DNA of 64,000 bases from Kistimonas asteriae (GTDB taxonomy: Bacteria; Pseudomonadota; Gammaproteobacteria; Pseudomonadales; Endozoicomonadaceae). The DNA lies in the NCBI RefSeq assembly GCF_018263925.1, contig NZ_JAEVHF010000020.1, positions 24,582 through 88,581 on the forward strand. The letters are read 5' to 3'. A program made the translations under genes and the position numbers. Of the stretch, positions 26,201 through 41,200 are shown piece by piece. The notes under the pieces are model-generated. The model saw only the letters and a program-made list of their open reading frames with translations, did not search any database and had not been told where the DNA came from. The number at the start of each line of letters is the position of its first letter. Position 1 is the first letter of the stretch.

Positions 26201-29200
26201 ACGTACCATGGTCACCGAGCACATGGTCTTCACCCGTGCCACCAGTGATGGTATCTGTGCCGGTACCACCAATCACGCGGTTGAAGCCGTCGCCAAGGTT
26301 CAGAGTGTCATCACCGCCAGTCATGTCATCAAGATCTGTGCTGGTCAGTGTGATCAGGTGACCATCGGTGAACTGGGCAGAGCCGTTGTCACCTATCACG
26401 ATGTCATCACCAGCAGTGGTGATCACTTCATCGTTACCCTGACCTGCGATAACCACATTATTGCCACTGGAAAGGTTGATCACATCACGAGTGCCCTGAT
26501 TATGGAGGCTGCTCACAGCAGACTGCAGGATATCGGCTACATCGTAGGTCAACGTACCATGGTCACCGAGGACATGGTCTACACCCGTGCCACCAGTGAT
26601 AGTGTCTGTTCCGGTACCACCAATCACGCGGTTGAAGCCGTCGCCAAGGTTCAGAGTGTCATCACCACCAGTCATGTCATCAAGATCAGTGCTGGTCAGT
26701 GTGATCAGGTGACCATCGGTGAACTGGGCAGAGCCGTTGTCACCGATCACGATGTCATCACCGCCGGTGGTGGTCACTTCATCATTACCCTGACCTGCGA
26801 TAACCACATTATTGCCACTGGAAAGGTTGATCACATCACGAGCCCCCTGATCATTAAGGCTGCTCATTGCGGACTGCAGGGTATCGGTTATGTCGTAAAC
26901 CATTGATCCGTGGTCACCGATCACATGATCCATACCGACACCCGTGGTGATGGTATCAGTACCTGCACCGCCTATGACCCGATTAAAGCCATCACCGGCA
27001 TTCAGTTGATCATTGTCACCTGTCGTATCATCAGCATCTGTGGACTCAAGCGTAATCAGGTGACCATCCGTAAAGGTGGCTGTCGCATTATCACCGGCAA
27101 GAATGTCATTGCCGGAACCGGCGGTGACATCATCCTGACCAAAGCCTGCAATCACCAGGTTATTACCATCCCCTGCACGAATCGTATCGTTACCACCATT
27201 CTGAAGACGGAGAGAAGCAACACTGATGATCTGGCCAGCCGCCAGCGTGATGACACCATGATCACCAAGAATCAGGTCATCATCCGTATCCAGCAGTCCC
27301 AGCGGGCTGCCATCTTCATTCGCACCGTACAGCTCATCGCCGCCGACACCACCCAGCAACCAGTCATTACCCGCATTCCCCTGCAGAGTATCGATACCGC
27401 CATGATCAACGGTGCGGTTCTGAACCAGATCAATAGTAATCAAGTCGCCATCCACATTGCGATCGACTTCACCATTATCACCGATCAGGATATCGTCTCC
27501 GGCATTACCGGCCACCTTGTCCGAACCAGTACCCGCAAGGAGCATGTCATTGTCATCACCGCCCAGCAGGGTATCGTCACCGCCCTGAGCTTCTACCGTG
27601 GTCTCAATATGCGACACATTACCGGTTGTCATCAGGCGCAGTTGTTCCGGTGAACCATCACGGATCTGGGTGATGATGCCGTGATCACCAAAGAGAATGT
27701 CATCACCGATGCCGCCATCAATGGTGTCATTACCCACAGCAAGATCATCCGCATTGGCGCCATCGTTAACAGGATCGGCGACCGTCACCACTGTCAGCAC
27801 TTCGGTTGCCAGGCTCAGGCGCTGGGATAGATCAATATTGAAACCGGAATCACCGTAGAGGTGGTCATTGCCACCCAATCCATAGAGGTGGTCATCACCG
27901 GAACCACCGGCAATCTGATCATTCCCCTGTGAGCCATAGAGGGTGTCATCACCCGCACCACCATAGATCACAACGCCACTCAACGCGCCAGACGCGTCAA
28001 TAACATCGTTACCGGCATTGCCATAACCAACCACCGGATCCAGTCCAGCACCTCTCAGCGAAGCATACCGGCTACCATCTTGGCTGGTATCACCAAAGAT
28101 AATCAGTGGAACGTTATTGGTGTTAGTACCCGTCACAGTAATGGTGTCACCGCCCATCCCGGTATCACCGGACGAAGGATCGACAACCTCCCGATTGCCT
28201 CCCCCATGAGCAGTCATTACTGGGTTCTGCCGTTGAACAGTGGCAGTTACGGTTTCATCCGTCAGCTGCTCACCGCTGGCCAGTGACACCTGGCTACCAT
28301 CCAGCGAAATAGAGGCAATGGTATAGCGACCGTCATTGCCAACCGTATCGGCAACCACAATGGTATCGCCGGCACGGAAGCCCTGGTCAAACCAACTGCT
28401 ACTATCCTGCAAGGTGATATAACTGACACCCAGCCCCACATTGTGGGAGAACACCATGGCCGCACTGATACTGGTCGCTGTAACGTCAACAGCCAGCGTG
28501 TCGTTACCGGAGCCCATAACAACTTCGACCACTTCCATGCCGTAGTACGTCATGCCACCCGCAATGGTTCGATCCGGGGCACCATTTTCACCGGCAACCA
28601 CAATGGCCGTGTCATCCATATTCAGACCGGTCAGTGATGACGCCGTCAATTGTCCATTGTCATCAGTGTCACTGGCATCATTGAATACCGTCATGGTATC
28701 CGTCTGAATGGTTTCATCTGTGATCGAGGGAATGTCTTTGGCAGACGTCGCCTGTTCACTGGGCAGCACAACCGGCGTCTTGAGCGACCGATCCGCCATG
28801 GTCGAGCCGCCTTCAAGAATCAATGAACCCTGAATAGCACTGGTCAGACCTTCTGAGCCCACGATGAAATTATCGCTGCCCAAGCCGCCGATCAGTGTCG
28901 TGATGACACCTTCACGAGTACTTTCAATAATGAAGGTGTCATTGCCTTCCAACGCATCCACATCGACCGACTCCACACCGTCGTAACTGATATACAGTCC
29001 CGCACCGATAATAGAATCTCGGGTCACAGTGAAGGTGTCGTCAGCTTCTGTACCGATCGCTGTCAGCGTGTCGAAACCACTGCCACCGTCAATACTGAGC
29101 GGGGCATTGACGTTGTAATCAATGGTATCATCGTCATCACCACCATTGAGGTCAATATCGTCGTCAGCAACAAAGGCACGCACAACGAACTCATCGTTGC

Positions 29201-32200
29201 CTTTTTCACCCTTCATGAACAACTTGGCCTTGTTGCTGTAAACGGTGAAACTGTCGCCATCATCACCACCCAGCAGGGTCAGCTCTTCGCTGTTGCCATA
29301 ACTCAGGTAGCCTCGGGTCACTGCCGTTCCGGCGACCTCATCACCGGCAGCCGTGACAGGCGCTTCACCAAAGATCTGGCCCACCTGGAAGGTATCCCGG
29401 CCACTGCCACCGTCAATGGTCATCAGTGCACTGGTGTCATCCAGGAAGAAACTGTCACTGCCTTCGCCGCCATTGATCAGCACACCACCGGTCAGGTCAT
29501 TTAGGCTGTCATCGTAATTGATCCGCTCAACAGGATCGACAAAGGTATTGGTATCAACTTCACCGTGCAGACGGGCGATGAAGTTATTCCGAATCAGGAA
29601 CACATCATCTTTATCTGCGCTAGTGTCACCAGCGAAGCCCCGGCCGTGGATAGTCAGGTTATCCACACCGTCTGCCGCATCACCGCTGTCATGCACATCA
29701 ACTACATAATCCGTCAGAGTGACACCGTCAGCATCGGTGTCGGTCATTGTGATGATGTACTGATCACCGCCGCCCTGACCATCCAGGGAAAGCATGTCAC
29801 TCCGCGAATGCAGTTCGTTAACGGTCAGCGTATCGCCACCTGTACCACCGGTGACGTAGGTATCACCGGCCAGCAGGCTGACATCAATCAGGATACTGTC
29901 ACCGTCACTACCGCCGTCGACATCAATGCGTGTCGAGCCCGTCAGGCTTCCCAGCAGCTGGATATCATCACTGCCAGCTGCACCAGAAATACTCAGGATA
30001 CCCGCCGTCGTAATGACGCCATCCAGCAGGATATTGTCACTACCAGCTTCACCTTCGATGGTGATATTAGCGCCACTTAGTGTGCCCTGGTTATGGATCG
30101 TGGTACCGGCAGCATCGAGATTCTCGTAATCCCCCTGCAGCAGAAGGTCACCGATGGCACTGACCGTAGCACCCGCTTCAACAATCAGGTTGTCACCGGC
30201 ACGCAAGGTCACAGTGCCTGCAGTCGACTGGATCGTGACGCCGGTTTTGACGGTCAGGTGATCCTCTTCACCCGCTACATCATTGTTGTCTTCACCGGCA
30301 TAGAGCAGGATGTCGTCGTCAGTGATAATGGACTTCTCAACCGTGATCGGACTATGAGCCTCAATGTTCACGGTGCCAGTCGCAACTATGCCATTTTCCT
30401 GATCAAGTCCACCGATAATCAGGTGACCGGTATTGGTAATCCAGACATTACCGCTGGTCGAACGTCCTTCCATGTAGCCGACAGTCGTCTGGAGCCGCTT
30501 GCCTGAGGCACCGATATCGCCTTCAGCAAAGAGCCTTGTTTTACCGGAAGTCACGTTCGATGCATTGACATCCGCATTACCATTCAGGATGTTGTCACGG
30601 CCGAGGATAAAGGCCGTGTAATCCGCCCCTGTCCCAATGGTGTTAATGGAGAGGTCACCAGCCGTTTCGATCAGGTAGGTATTGAGTGCACTGCTGGTCG
30701 TCACCGTGCCGGCCGAACGGTAGGCGCTGTTGATATCCAGGTCATTGCCGGAGATACCAATCGCATCATTCTCAGACGTCAGGGTAATACTGTTACCAAT
30801 GACATCCGCTTCCGGCAAGCCGGTCACGACATCACCACTGGCATCCTCGGTATCTTTGATTGCCAGGTGCGCACGCAGATCCACATTACCGCCATCCGCG
30901 AGCACTTCACGGATATTCATGTTGCCCAGCACTTCATGGACATAGACATCCGCGCCTGCCGCAATCGTCAGGGTAGCGTCCGTAGCCAGGTCAGTTTCCA
31001 GATAATCTCCATCTTCACCAACACCGGCTGACGCCGTGAGACTGAGTTCCGTGGCAGCACTGATATTGGCGAAATCATGATCAAGGCCATCGACAATCGC
31101 ACCACTTTCCGCCGTGAGATAGATACCACCGGACTGCGCATAGAGGGTACCAACATTGATATCGTCAGTTCGCTCTGTGAGGTAAATATCACCGCTGACA
31201 CGGGCGGTGAAAATGGCATCGGCCGCCAGGTTGATGTAAATCCGGTCGGAGGCTGAACCGATGGAACCATCCGCCGCTTCAAGAATCACATCATTACTGG
31301 TGACATTGGTCACACTGTTACCACCAGCGTTGATAATCGATTTCCCGGTCTTGATCCGAACCGTGTCACCGGCTGACACCGTGTTGAGCTTCATATCCAG
31401 TTCAGAGCCAAGGAACACATCGCCACTGGCTGTCGCAGAAATAGAACCCAGCGCATCGACATCCACATCATCACGCAGATCGATGCGAATACCGGTTATG
31501 GATGCACCATCCACGGTCGGATCCACAATAATTTCCGCCAGTGTGATGTTGGCGCGGTACTCAGTGGATAACTGGTCATCGCCAGACAGCGTTATCGTAT
31601 TGGCAGTGACAGAATCAATGGTAAAGAACTGCCCATTCTCATTGGCGTTGTCGGCCGTGCCAAAGACCTGGATGGTCATGCCTGCCTGGAAGCCTTCAGT
31701 CAGCCAGTTGCCACCATCAGTACGGACAATGGTGTCAGCACTGCTGCCGTTATTCAGGAAGTTCACCTTGGCCGACGCAATATCACCCGCCAGATAAGCG
31801 ACATCCGTCCGCTCAGCCGCGGCCAAAGCGACACGTTCATCATCGGTGAGTGAGACCGAAGGCCCACTGAGGTCAATCACCTGGGAACCAGTAGCAGAAC
31901 CCACACTACCAGAAGCTACGATCATCACCGTGCCAGCAGCGCTGATATTGGCAGCCTCAACAGAGGTCTGCGTATCGGTGATGGGTTCGATCAATCCGGC
32001 ACTGAACAGGTTCAACAATTCATCTTCGGTCCAGACCTTGATACTCGCAGTCAGGCTGTCCCGTTCAGCATCCGACACCGTATAGGTAAAGCTGTCATTG
32101 TAGCTGTCACCATAACCGCCAAACTGGCTATGCAGGCTGTGATATTCCTCGGTTCGCTTGTTAACCAGTGTCTGGATTTCACCATCTGTCCAACCGGCAT

Positions 32201-35200
32201 TGGTGTAATACGTCTGTTCATCGGACGACAGAGAGACCACAAAATTCTCATCATAGGCAGACGAATCAGCCTGCATGCCACGGTATTGCCAGTAAGTCTC
32301 GTATTCCTGTTCACGGTTGCTGGCATAATCGATCAAGGTCTGATCGATCTTGTTCTGGGCACCGGTACCGTCGGTCAGTTGCAGATCACTCCAGACGCCA
32401 TTGAGCAGTTCGTCGTACGTTCGGTCATCACGTACGGCACTGTCATTGGCATCCTTGAGGCTGCCACTTGCCACATTGATATACACATCACCGCTGGCGG
32501 ACGTGGCGCCTTTCAGTCGCAAATCACCACTGGTTTCCTTGATATAAATATCGGTCTTGGCATCAACTGTCACATAGTGGGACAGACTGTTGCCGGAATT
32601 GAGTGCCAGTGCACGACTACTGCTGTTACCAACAGAGCCTTCCTCGGCTACCAGCGCCACGGTGCCGCCCTGCACGGAGCCGTTGTACCAGCTGTTTGAG
32701 GTCTTCTGTGCAACCGTAATATTTTCCTTGGCGACCAATCTTACGGTCTCGCCGGAGCCGGCCTGAACACTGTCAATTGCCAGGTCACCACTGCCTGCCT
32801 CAATATGCACGACACCGCCGGCGGTCGCTTTCAGGCTGGCATAAGCATCATCCGCCAGATTGACGGTCAGCGCGCCGGAATCCACCATGTCGCCATTACC
32901 ATCGACAACCACCTGCCCGATATCACCGCTGGCAGACAACACCACACGTTTACCGGTGATATAGGAATCTTCGCTGGTCTGACGGATATCCCCTTTCGAC
33001 GTAATCGTTGTCGTACCAGAACTGTTCAGGATACTGCCATCAATGAGAATATCCGCGCCGGCCACTGTAGAGGTCAGAGAAACACTGCCAGCGTCATACC
33101 CAATGAAGTTAATGTTGACGCCATAGTCAGCCTTGACCGTATGTGTGTGTGTGGTCGTCGTGAACTCTTCCTTCACATACTTGGTGTAGTAGGTCTTCTT
33201 GCCGTACCAGGTACTGGTCGTCCAGCGATCTTCGATATAGTTCTTGGTCTTGGAGGCATCGACCTGGGGATCACTGACATAGGTGTAGGCATCGTTTGCC
33301 TTACCTGCATCGAGGAAGAAATATGGCCCTTCGTCAGTCAGGGTTGGGCCTTCCAATCGCTCGGTCGTATCCCAGTAATCATCACTGGGATCCTTGGCAA
33401 AGGCATCAATACCCAGCCAGCCACTCTTCTTCTCGGTTTTGTAATACCGGGTAGCATCCAGCACATCCACCGACCAGCCATAACGCCAGCCGGACTTGAT
33501 GGAATAAGTGTCGCTGTCACTGCCAGACACATCGGACTTGCCATCTTCCTTAATGGTGACGCCATTCTCATCCTTGGTATAGATGGTGACGTGGGGATTA
33601 TCACTGGTGCCCTTGGCCTTGTCCTTGATGACCAGGGTTCCTTCACCCCGCTGGGAGGCATCCAGGCTGTGCACCACGACATCGTAGGCAGTATTGTTGG
33701 TTACCGAGATCTTGCCATAACCACCCAGCACCCGAATCTCGCCGGCACCGGTATTGAGCATATGGCCTTCCAGCTCAATGTAACCACCACTGACACGGAT
33801 TTCCTGGACTTCAATCTTGCCGGTTGTCGTATTGTAATAAACGGTATAGTCATCCGTTGACGCCGTTGTCAGCTTGACCAGACCACTGGCCGACCGGCTG
33901 AGATTGGATATTTCGTTGGCTGTCGCCGTGCCAAGCGTCAGGCTGTAATCCGGCTTACCACTCTGCATGACACCGTTCAGGTTCAGGTATTCCGCACTGA
34001 TGACAATACGGTCACCATAGAGGCTGACACCCGTCGGCGTCTTGGTCAGCTCAGCGACAACCGCTGCATCAGAAGAAGACTGCTGTCCGTTATTGGTCAG
34101 AGAATCCAGCTTGGAGTAGGTTTCTCCACCCACGCTGTAATCGGTCAGGCCACTGATGTAGACGCTCTTACCAACCACGTTCATGTTTTCCGCACGCACC
34201 TGGGCTTCAAAGGTCACCTTCCCATCAGGGTTGCTGACCGTCAGGTTACCCTGCGGATTTTCAACATTACCGGTGATGGTAATATCTGGCGTTGGAATGC
34301 CCGCATTAGCCGGATCACTCTCATCAAAGGTATTAGCGATCGTAATAAACGGCGGATTTTCACTACCCCCTGCGGTTACCGTGGAGAAGCTGGCGGAACC
34401 CGCCGTAACCCCTTCATCGGCCTGGTTATACGTTTCAATCTCGCTATTGCTGGCGACTTCAACACCGTTCAGGAACAGTCCACCGTTGGAATCCGGAATC
34501 GAAATCCCCTTGATTTCCAGGAACGCGGCCGTGTTGTTGGTGATCTCAACGCTGGCATCACCCGGCGCATCAAAGACACCGGTTCCTTCCAGCACATCGG
34601 AACGCACATCAATGGTTCCCGCCTGAGCCCAGATCGGGTCAACCTCTACAACAAGAACATCCTGTTTGTTATAACCGGACAAACCATTTTCATCCGTACT
34701 CCACAGGCCCTGGGCTTCCAGTTCATTAGTGATACGAGTCACTTCAGACTCGTAGAACGCCTTAAGATTGGCATTGGTATCCTTGTACTGGTTCAGCTGC
34801 TTCTGCGCATATTGCAGTTCCTGAACCAGCTCAGAATCCAGCTGATCCGTGACGGTACGGAAGGTCACGCCGTCAGTCTGGGTACTACTGGTTACCTGGC
34901 CATTCACAATGGCATCGAGTACCAGTTCCTGTTTGCGATCAATACCCGTACGGACGGTGCCGTCAACATCGACGGTGGCATGAGCCTCGGTTTCAATTGT
35001 TCCGTCGTACAGTTCAGAGCCACCGCTGATCGCCTTGGCCACCTCGCTGGTCCAGTTCACGCCCTTGGCCTTGGCTGCCATATCGGCAAAGCCCAGACGT
35101 TCGGCATGCAGCTTGGCATCGCGAGCTGTTTCCAGAACCGCGCCTGCGGCGACGGTAATGGTATTGTTCTGGATCAGCTTCGCCGTCGCATCCAGGCTGT

Positions 35201-38200
35201 TAATAGGGATAGCACTGCCGGCAAAATTATCTGTACGGGCTTCCAGCTTGTACTGATCACGATTGAAGCTGGTGTCTGTGCCTGTTGAGATATTGAGGTT
35301 GCCGTCAGTGGTCAGGTAACTGTTCGCGGCAAATGTCACCTTGTTTTCAGGGCGTACTTCTACCGTCGTGTCCGCCACGGCAACCGTACCACCACCGTAG
35401 GTTTCCACGTTGACCTTGCCGACGGCCTCACCGGTACCACGGGCAGAGATCTGGACATCACCAACACTGCTCAGCTGTGCGCTGTTACCAACAGACACTT
35501 CAGCGATATTGGTATCGGTCTTGATCTCCATTGTCGAACCGGCGCCTGATACCGCACCACCGGAGATCAGGGTGACTTTGTCGTTCAGGATGAAGTCATT
35601 GAGGGAATCCAGCGTCATGTCACCAGCATCCGATGCACCATCTTCTACGGTCAGTGACGCACGATCACCAATAACCACACGGGTGGTCATATTGACGTTG
35701 GTAAAGCTGTCCGCACCAGCGGCACTGGCGACACCGCCAGTGGTTCCCTTGATATTGTCACCGGATACACCGTTCTTGCGCAGTTTGGTGATCGCATCCA
35801 TGTCAATATCGGTTGCCTTGACCACAGCATCGGCACCGATGCCAGCGGTCACATTAGCCGTTACATCATGATCTGCCTTGGCGCCTGTTGCTCCCAGAAT
35901 ACCGCCAGAACCGACAGTGATTTTGCTGTCAAAGGTGGCATTCTGCTCCGCCTTGATGACCAGTGTGCCAGCCCCACGTTGTGTCAGGTCGATATCCTTG
36001 CCGCTGGCACCTTCACGAATTTCTGCAGTGACGGTGCTCTTGTTGACAGTAATGGCTTCAGTACCGGAACCCCCGGCAAGGCCACCAGCCCCTGCGGTAC
36101 CTTCTGCATAGTTATCATCATTACCTACAGCGGTGATCTGGAGTGTGGAACCTGTCAGATCAACCCCATCGCCCAGGAAAGCTAGCGTTGTCGTATTTGA
36201 CTTGGCTTTGGCCGAACTGCCACCCGCTGCGAGCAGACCGCCAGAGTAGCTGTCAGCCTCGGCTTTCTGCTTGGTATTGTTGGTTGCTGAAAGTGTCGTC
36301 GCGCCGGTAATTGCCAGGGTTGCGCCATCTGCAACAAAGCTCTTTACGGTGCTGTTGTTATTGATGGTTGAAAGAGTCGCATCGACCCCAATCAAGGCAC
36401 CGGCAACACCCAGAGAGTAAGACTTCGCGGAATAACTGTTATCAGGTACTTTGGTTTCTGCCGTCAGTGACAAACTGGCTGCAGTAATGCTGATACTGCC
36501 TTTCGCGTCATCATCAGGATCACCCAGGGCTGCAATCACCGTGGGTTCAATGGTGATATCCGTCAGTGAGACGCCGACAGCAAGGCCACCCGCATTAACA
36601 CCGTGCACTGTTACGTCCGCTTTCGGTGTTGCCGCAGCCTGTATATCCACCGTATTGGTGACGGTGACAGCAGCGTTATTACCAATAAAGGCCTTCACGC
36701 TCGGATCGATCCGAACCCTGGCATCATTGCCTGAACCTGCACCGATACCGGCTGCAACCGACCAGATATTTTCAGTGACCGTCGCGTTTGATGTTGCCGT
36801 AATCAGGACATCACCGACTGAATCACTTCCCTGCCCAACCTGGGCATAATTACCCAGATAAGCCAACGTAGAACCACCGATATCAACATCACCAGCTGCA
36901 GCACCCGCGGCTGCGGCACCCGCCGTTACGCCTTTGGCCTCAACGTCATAATTGCGGGAAGCTTCTGCGGTAATGATCAGGTCATCAGCCTTGGTAATCC
37001 GTGCTCCGTTTGACGACGATGAACCATGGTCAACAAACGCCCGCTGCGTTGCCGTGTCGTTGATAACGCTGACCTGGGCACCCAGACCTACCGTACCCGC
37101 GGAGCCGCCATAGGCGTAGACATCCACGTCCTCGGCAGTAAAGACAGCCTTTATCTTGATATCATCGGTCGCCGATATATCCGTGTTGTTATCGATATAA
37201 GCGGTTGTCGCACCCGAAAGATTCAGTACACCGACAGAACCACCGGCACTCAGACCGACGCCCCCGATCGCTGCACCACCGGCAATCTGTTCAATATCCG
37301 CCGTGTCCGTCGCCTTCACCAGGATATCTGCTGAAGCACCGTTGCTGCCTGCCGTGACCTGTGCACCGTCACCGATATATGCTGTCGTGTCAGAAACGGA
37401 GGGGTCTTCGCCTACTGTGACAGTAAAGAGACTGCTACTGGCAACACCATCCGCTCTCTGCGCCGTATCATCCGATCCCAGCCCGTTGGCATTGCCATCA
37501 TTGAATGCAGCATCAATCTTTTCCTGTGCCGGCGTCGCCTGTTCATTGCCGGTCGTATCAAGACCGGTACCAACACTGATAACCGAGACTGCCCCACTGA
37601 TACCAAAGGTCGCACCACCGGCAAACGCCATGACCATCGAATCAATGGTTCGGTTGGCTTCCGCCTCAACGGTCACATCCCCCTCAGCGGTCACCACACT
37701 GTTTGCACCGATATGCGCATCCACAGCGTTTTTAACCGTGACGACATCAATGGAAGCACCGATGCCACCGCCACCCAGTGCACCAGCGCCAATATCGTTA
37801 TCAAATGTCGTGTTACTTGTTGCCTTAACCTTGGTATGTAACCCAGACGTGACACTGGCATTCGTTGCCGCGCCACTATTGGGCACATAGGCGCCAATCC
37901 ATGCTCCGGTGTTTGAGTGGGTTTCAACAACAGAGACAGAACCCCCAAGCCCCGTACCGCCTACCGCGAGCGTACCAACCAGTACCGAGACATTTTCTGT
38001 CGCATCACTATTCACCTGGACACTGTCGTCAGCAACGAGGGTCGCCCCTTCGATATAGGCGCGGGTATTACCATCCAGCAGACCTACTGCAACAGAACCG
38101 CCGGCACCGACAATACCGCCGCCGATGGCACCGTCATACAGCTCCAGCTCAACACGACTGTTGGCGTCAACAGAAACACCCGCATCACTGGTCACCTTGG

Positions 38201-41200
38201 CCAGGCGAATAAACGCATCCGTATCAGACGTACTCTTCACACCAGACGCCGCACCGGCCACACCGGCATAAAAACCAACCCCAACGCCGGCACTGGCAGA
38301 GAGAATCTTTTCACGACTCAGGGCAGAGACGTCGAGGCCTTCACCGGTGTAGATATGATCTTCATCGGTCGCGACATCATCATCGGCGACATAGGCCTGT
38401 GTGGTGTTATCCACAATATCAGTATCAATAGAAGCACCAACACCTGCTGCACCGCCACCAAAGGCAAGCGCACCACCGCCACTACTGATATCGGTGTGCT
38501 GATGCGCACGAACCTTGACCTGCTTACCCCGGTTACTACTGTTATTGACGGAAGAATCACTGATATAGGCGCGTGTCGTATTGGTGACCTTATTGACGAT
38601 CACATTGGCGCCGATACCCACCTGTCCTGCAAGCCCAAGACTCACCGCAACCACATCGATTTCTTCATCATTGGTGGCAATAACGGCCAGACCATTGAGG
38701 TTTTCAGTACTTTCAGTACCTGCAGAATCATCTGCCCACTGTTTGATACTCAGCGAACTGCCAGCCCCTTTTGCGACAACCGTTGCATCACCACTGATAT
38801 AGGCCTGGGTATCGTTATCCAGCTGGTTAACAACCACGGTGCCGCCAACACCGACCGTACCGGAACCACTGAGTGTACCGGCATACGATGTGATGGTGTC
38901 GTCAGATTCCGCCTGAACCAGGATGTTGTCGTCGGTAGTGACTGTGCCGCCGTTGATATACGCCCGCACATCATTGTGAATCAGGTTGCTGGATGCGGAT
39001 CCCGCCACACTGGCCGTACCAGAACCGGAAATACCTGCCGATAGTGTCGAAATCGTCGCATCAGAGGTTGCCACAATGCGGATATTGCCGGCATTGCCCG
39101 CCGTTACGATAACGCTGGAACTATCGACATAAGACTTAACCGTATTGTCGATCTCGTTATAGGCGACAGCCGCACCAATGGCGACAGTCCCGGAGCCACT
39201 GATCTGGGCAGAACCTGAACGGATATCGGACGTGTCAGAAGCCAAGACATCAATGTCACCGGTAGCAGTGACTGAAGCATTGCCACTGATATGAGCATCG
39301 ACGGTTTTACGAATCCAGTTCAGAGAGAAGGAGCCCGCACCGGCAAAGGTGCCAGAACCGGAAATAGACACACTGAACGTATTAATGTCAGCATCAGAGG
39401 TCGCATCCACGGTCACGGTATCAGCAATGACGGTGGCGTTATCAATGTAGGCCCTGATGATGTTGGCCGTATCATAATCGCCCGGATCATCCGGGTTACC
39501 ACCCACATAGTTGTAACCCACGGCCGCACCAATCGCAGCGGTTCCTGCACCACTGCCACCACCGGCCAGCGAGTTCAGTGTCGCCTGATCAGAAGCTGAT
39601 ACTTTCACGGCACCACTGCTGGCCTGTGCCTTGGCACTGTCAGCAATACGTGCTTCAACGCTGTTGCGGATCCAGTTCAACGACAGTGAGGCAGCACCAC
39701 CAACGGTACCGGCACCCGAGCCACTGATAGTGAATGACCAGATCTGGGCATCCAGTATCGGATCATCGCTGGAATCCTGATCACCATCATCGGCCAGTGC
39801 TACAGACGGCAACTGATCTGTATTAAGGACTTTTGCAGCAACCTTGATATCACCTGTTGTCGCTGTGGCTTCAGTACCACTGCCTTCTATCCGTGCCTGG
39901 AGATCACTGCGCATATCGTTGGTAGCAGAAGCAATAGCCGCCGCCCCCGTACTGGCACCGGAAGCACCACCAGCGACAATCACCATGATCGGTGTTGTCG
40001 TTGCACGAACATTGATATCGGTATAGGCCGTGACCTTGGCACCGCCCTGTATAGAGGCATTCACCAGGTTACGCATGAAGTTAATCGAAATAGAGCCCGC
40101 TATCGCGACATTGTTGGCACCTGCGGCGCCCACTGTGACGTTGACAATACTGGCTGCCGAGTCGGCATAGACATTAACGGCGCCCTGACTGGAATCCACC
40201 GTCGCATTCCCGCCAATGTAGGCGCGGATGATGCCTGTATTGATAGCATCCCTATTCTCCGCCACATCACGGGTCGGATCACCAGGATCACCACCAATGT
40301 AGTTGTAGGCGATCGCGGCCCCTAAAGCCCCACTGCCAGAGGAACCGGCTGCCCCAATAGCGATGGAAATCAGGTCGGCATCATCCTCCGCTGCGACTGT
40401 CACATCGCCGGATGCATCAACATCCGCGTCGTTGATGTACGCCTCTACGGTGTTATTCAGCCAGTTCAGGGAAATGGCGGCGCCAGCGGCAAAGGTATTC
40501 GCGTAAGCACCAGCAATGGTGACATTAATAATCTGTGCACCGAAGTCGGTATCTGAAGGCAGCTCAGAGGTATCAACCCCGAGGCCTGCCAGATCAACGT
40601 CAGAACCGGATGGCGAGAAGCCTGCAAGAACATTCACACCGGCACCGGTTGACTCAACCTTTGCGCCATCAATGGACGCCTGAATCGTATTGCTGACTTC
40701 CGTGGTTGAAACAGAGGCTCCAATCGCAGTGCCACTGCCGGAGTAGGCACCCGCGCCGGCAATAACAACCATTGTCGTTGAATCAGCCGCAGCCACGCTG
40801 ACGGCACCACTGGCCTCAACATCAGTGGCTACTGTTGCGTCGGCATCATCCTTGATACGCGCCTGTATGGTATTGGTCACTTCGTTAACTGAAACAGAGC
40901 CACCGGCCGCAAAGTTCTGTCCGCCAGCGCCGCCCACAGCGACACTGACAAGGATGCTTTCAGCGGATGCCAGAACATCCAGCGTTGAGGTATTGGAGAC
41001 CACTTTTGAGCTGTTGATTTCAGCCAGGATGGTGTTATCAATCAGGTTGACGCCGATAGCGGCTCCCACTGCCCCCTGCTGAGAGGAGTACGCAAGACCA
41101 CCGGACAGATTAACGCTGGTCGTTGTATCGGATGCAGAAACCAGAACAGCGCCGTCTACGGCAATATCACTGTCGCCGGTGATAGTGGCAGTAATGTCAT

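Noticed and set aside
25800..26906. Long plus-strand frame opposite the RTX repeats
   Set aside because: It is repetitive, has no ribosome site, and exists only because the opposite strand's repeat codons lack stops in this frame. The same holds for other long plus-strand frames between 24,000 and 48,800.
24640..27200. Regular repeats as a CRISPR array
   Set aside because: The period is 351 bases and the repeats are coding, in frame and contiguous, with no short repeat-spacer structure.
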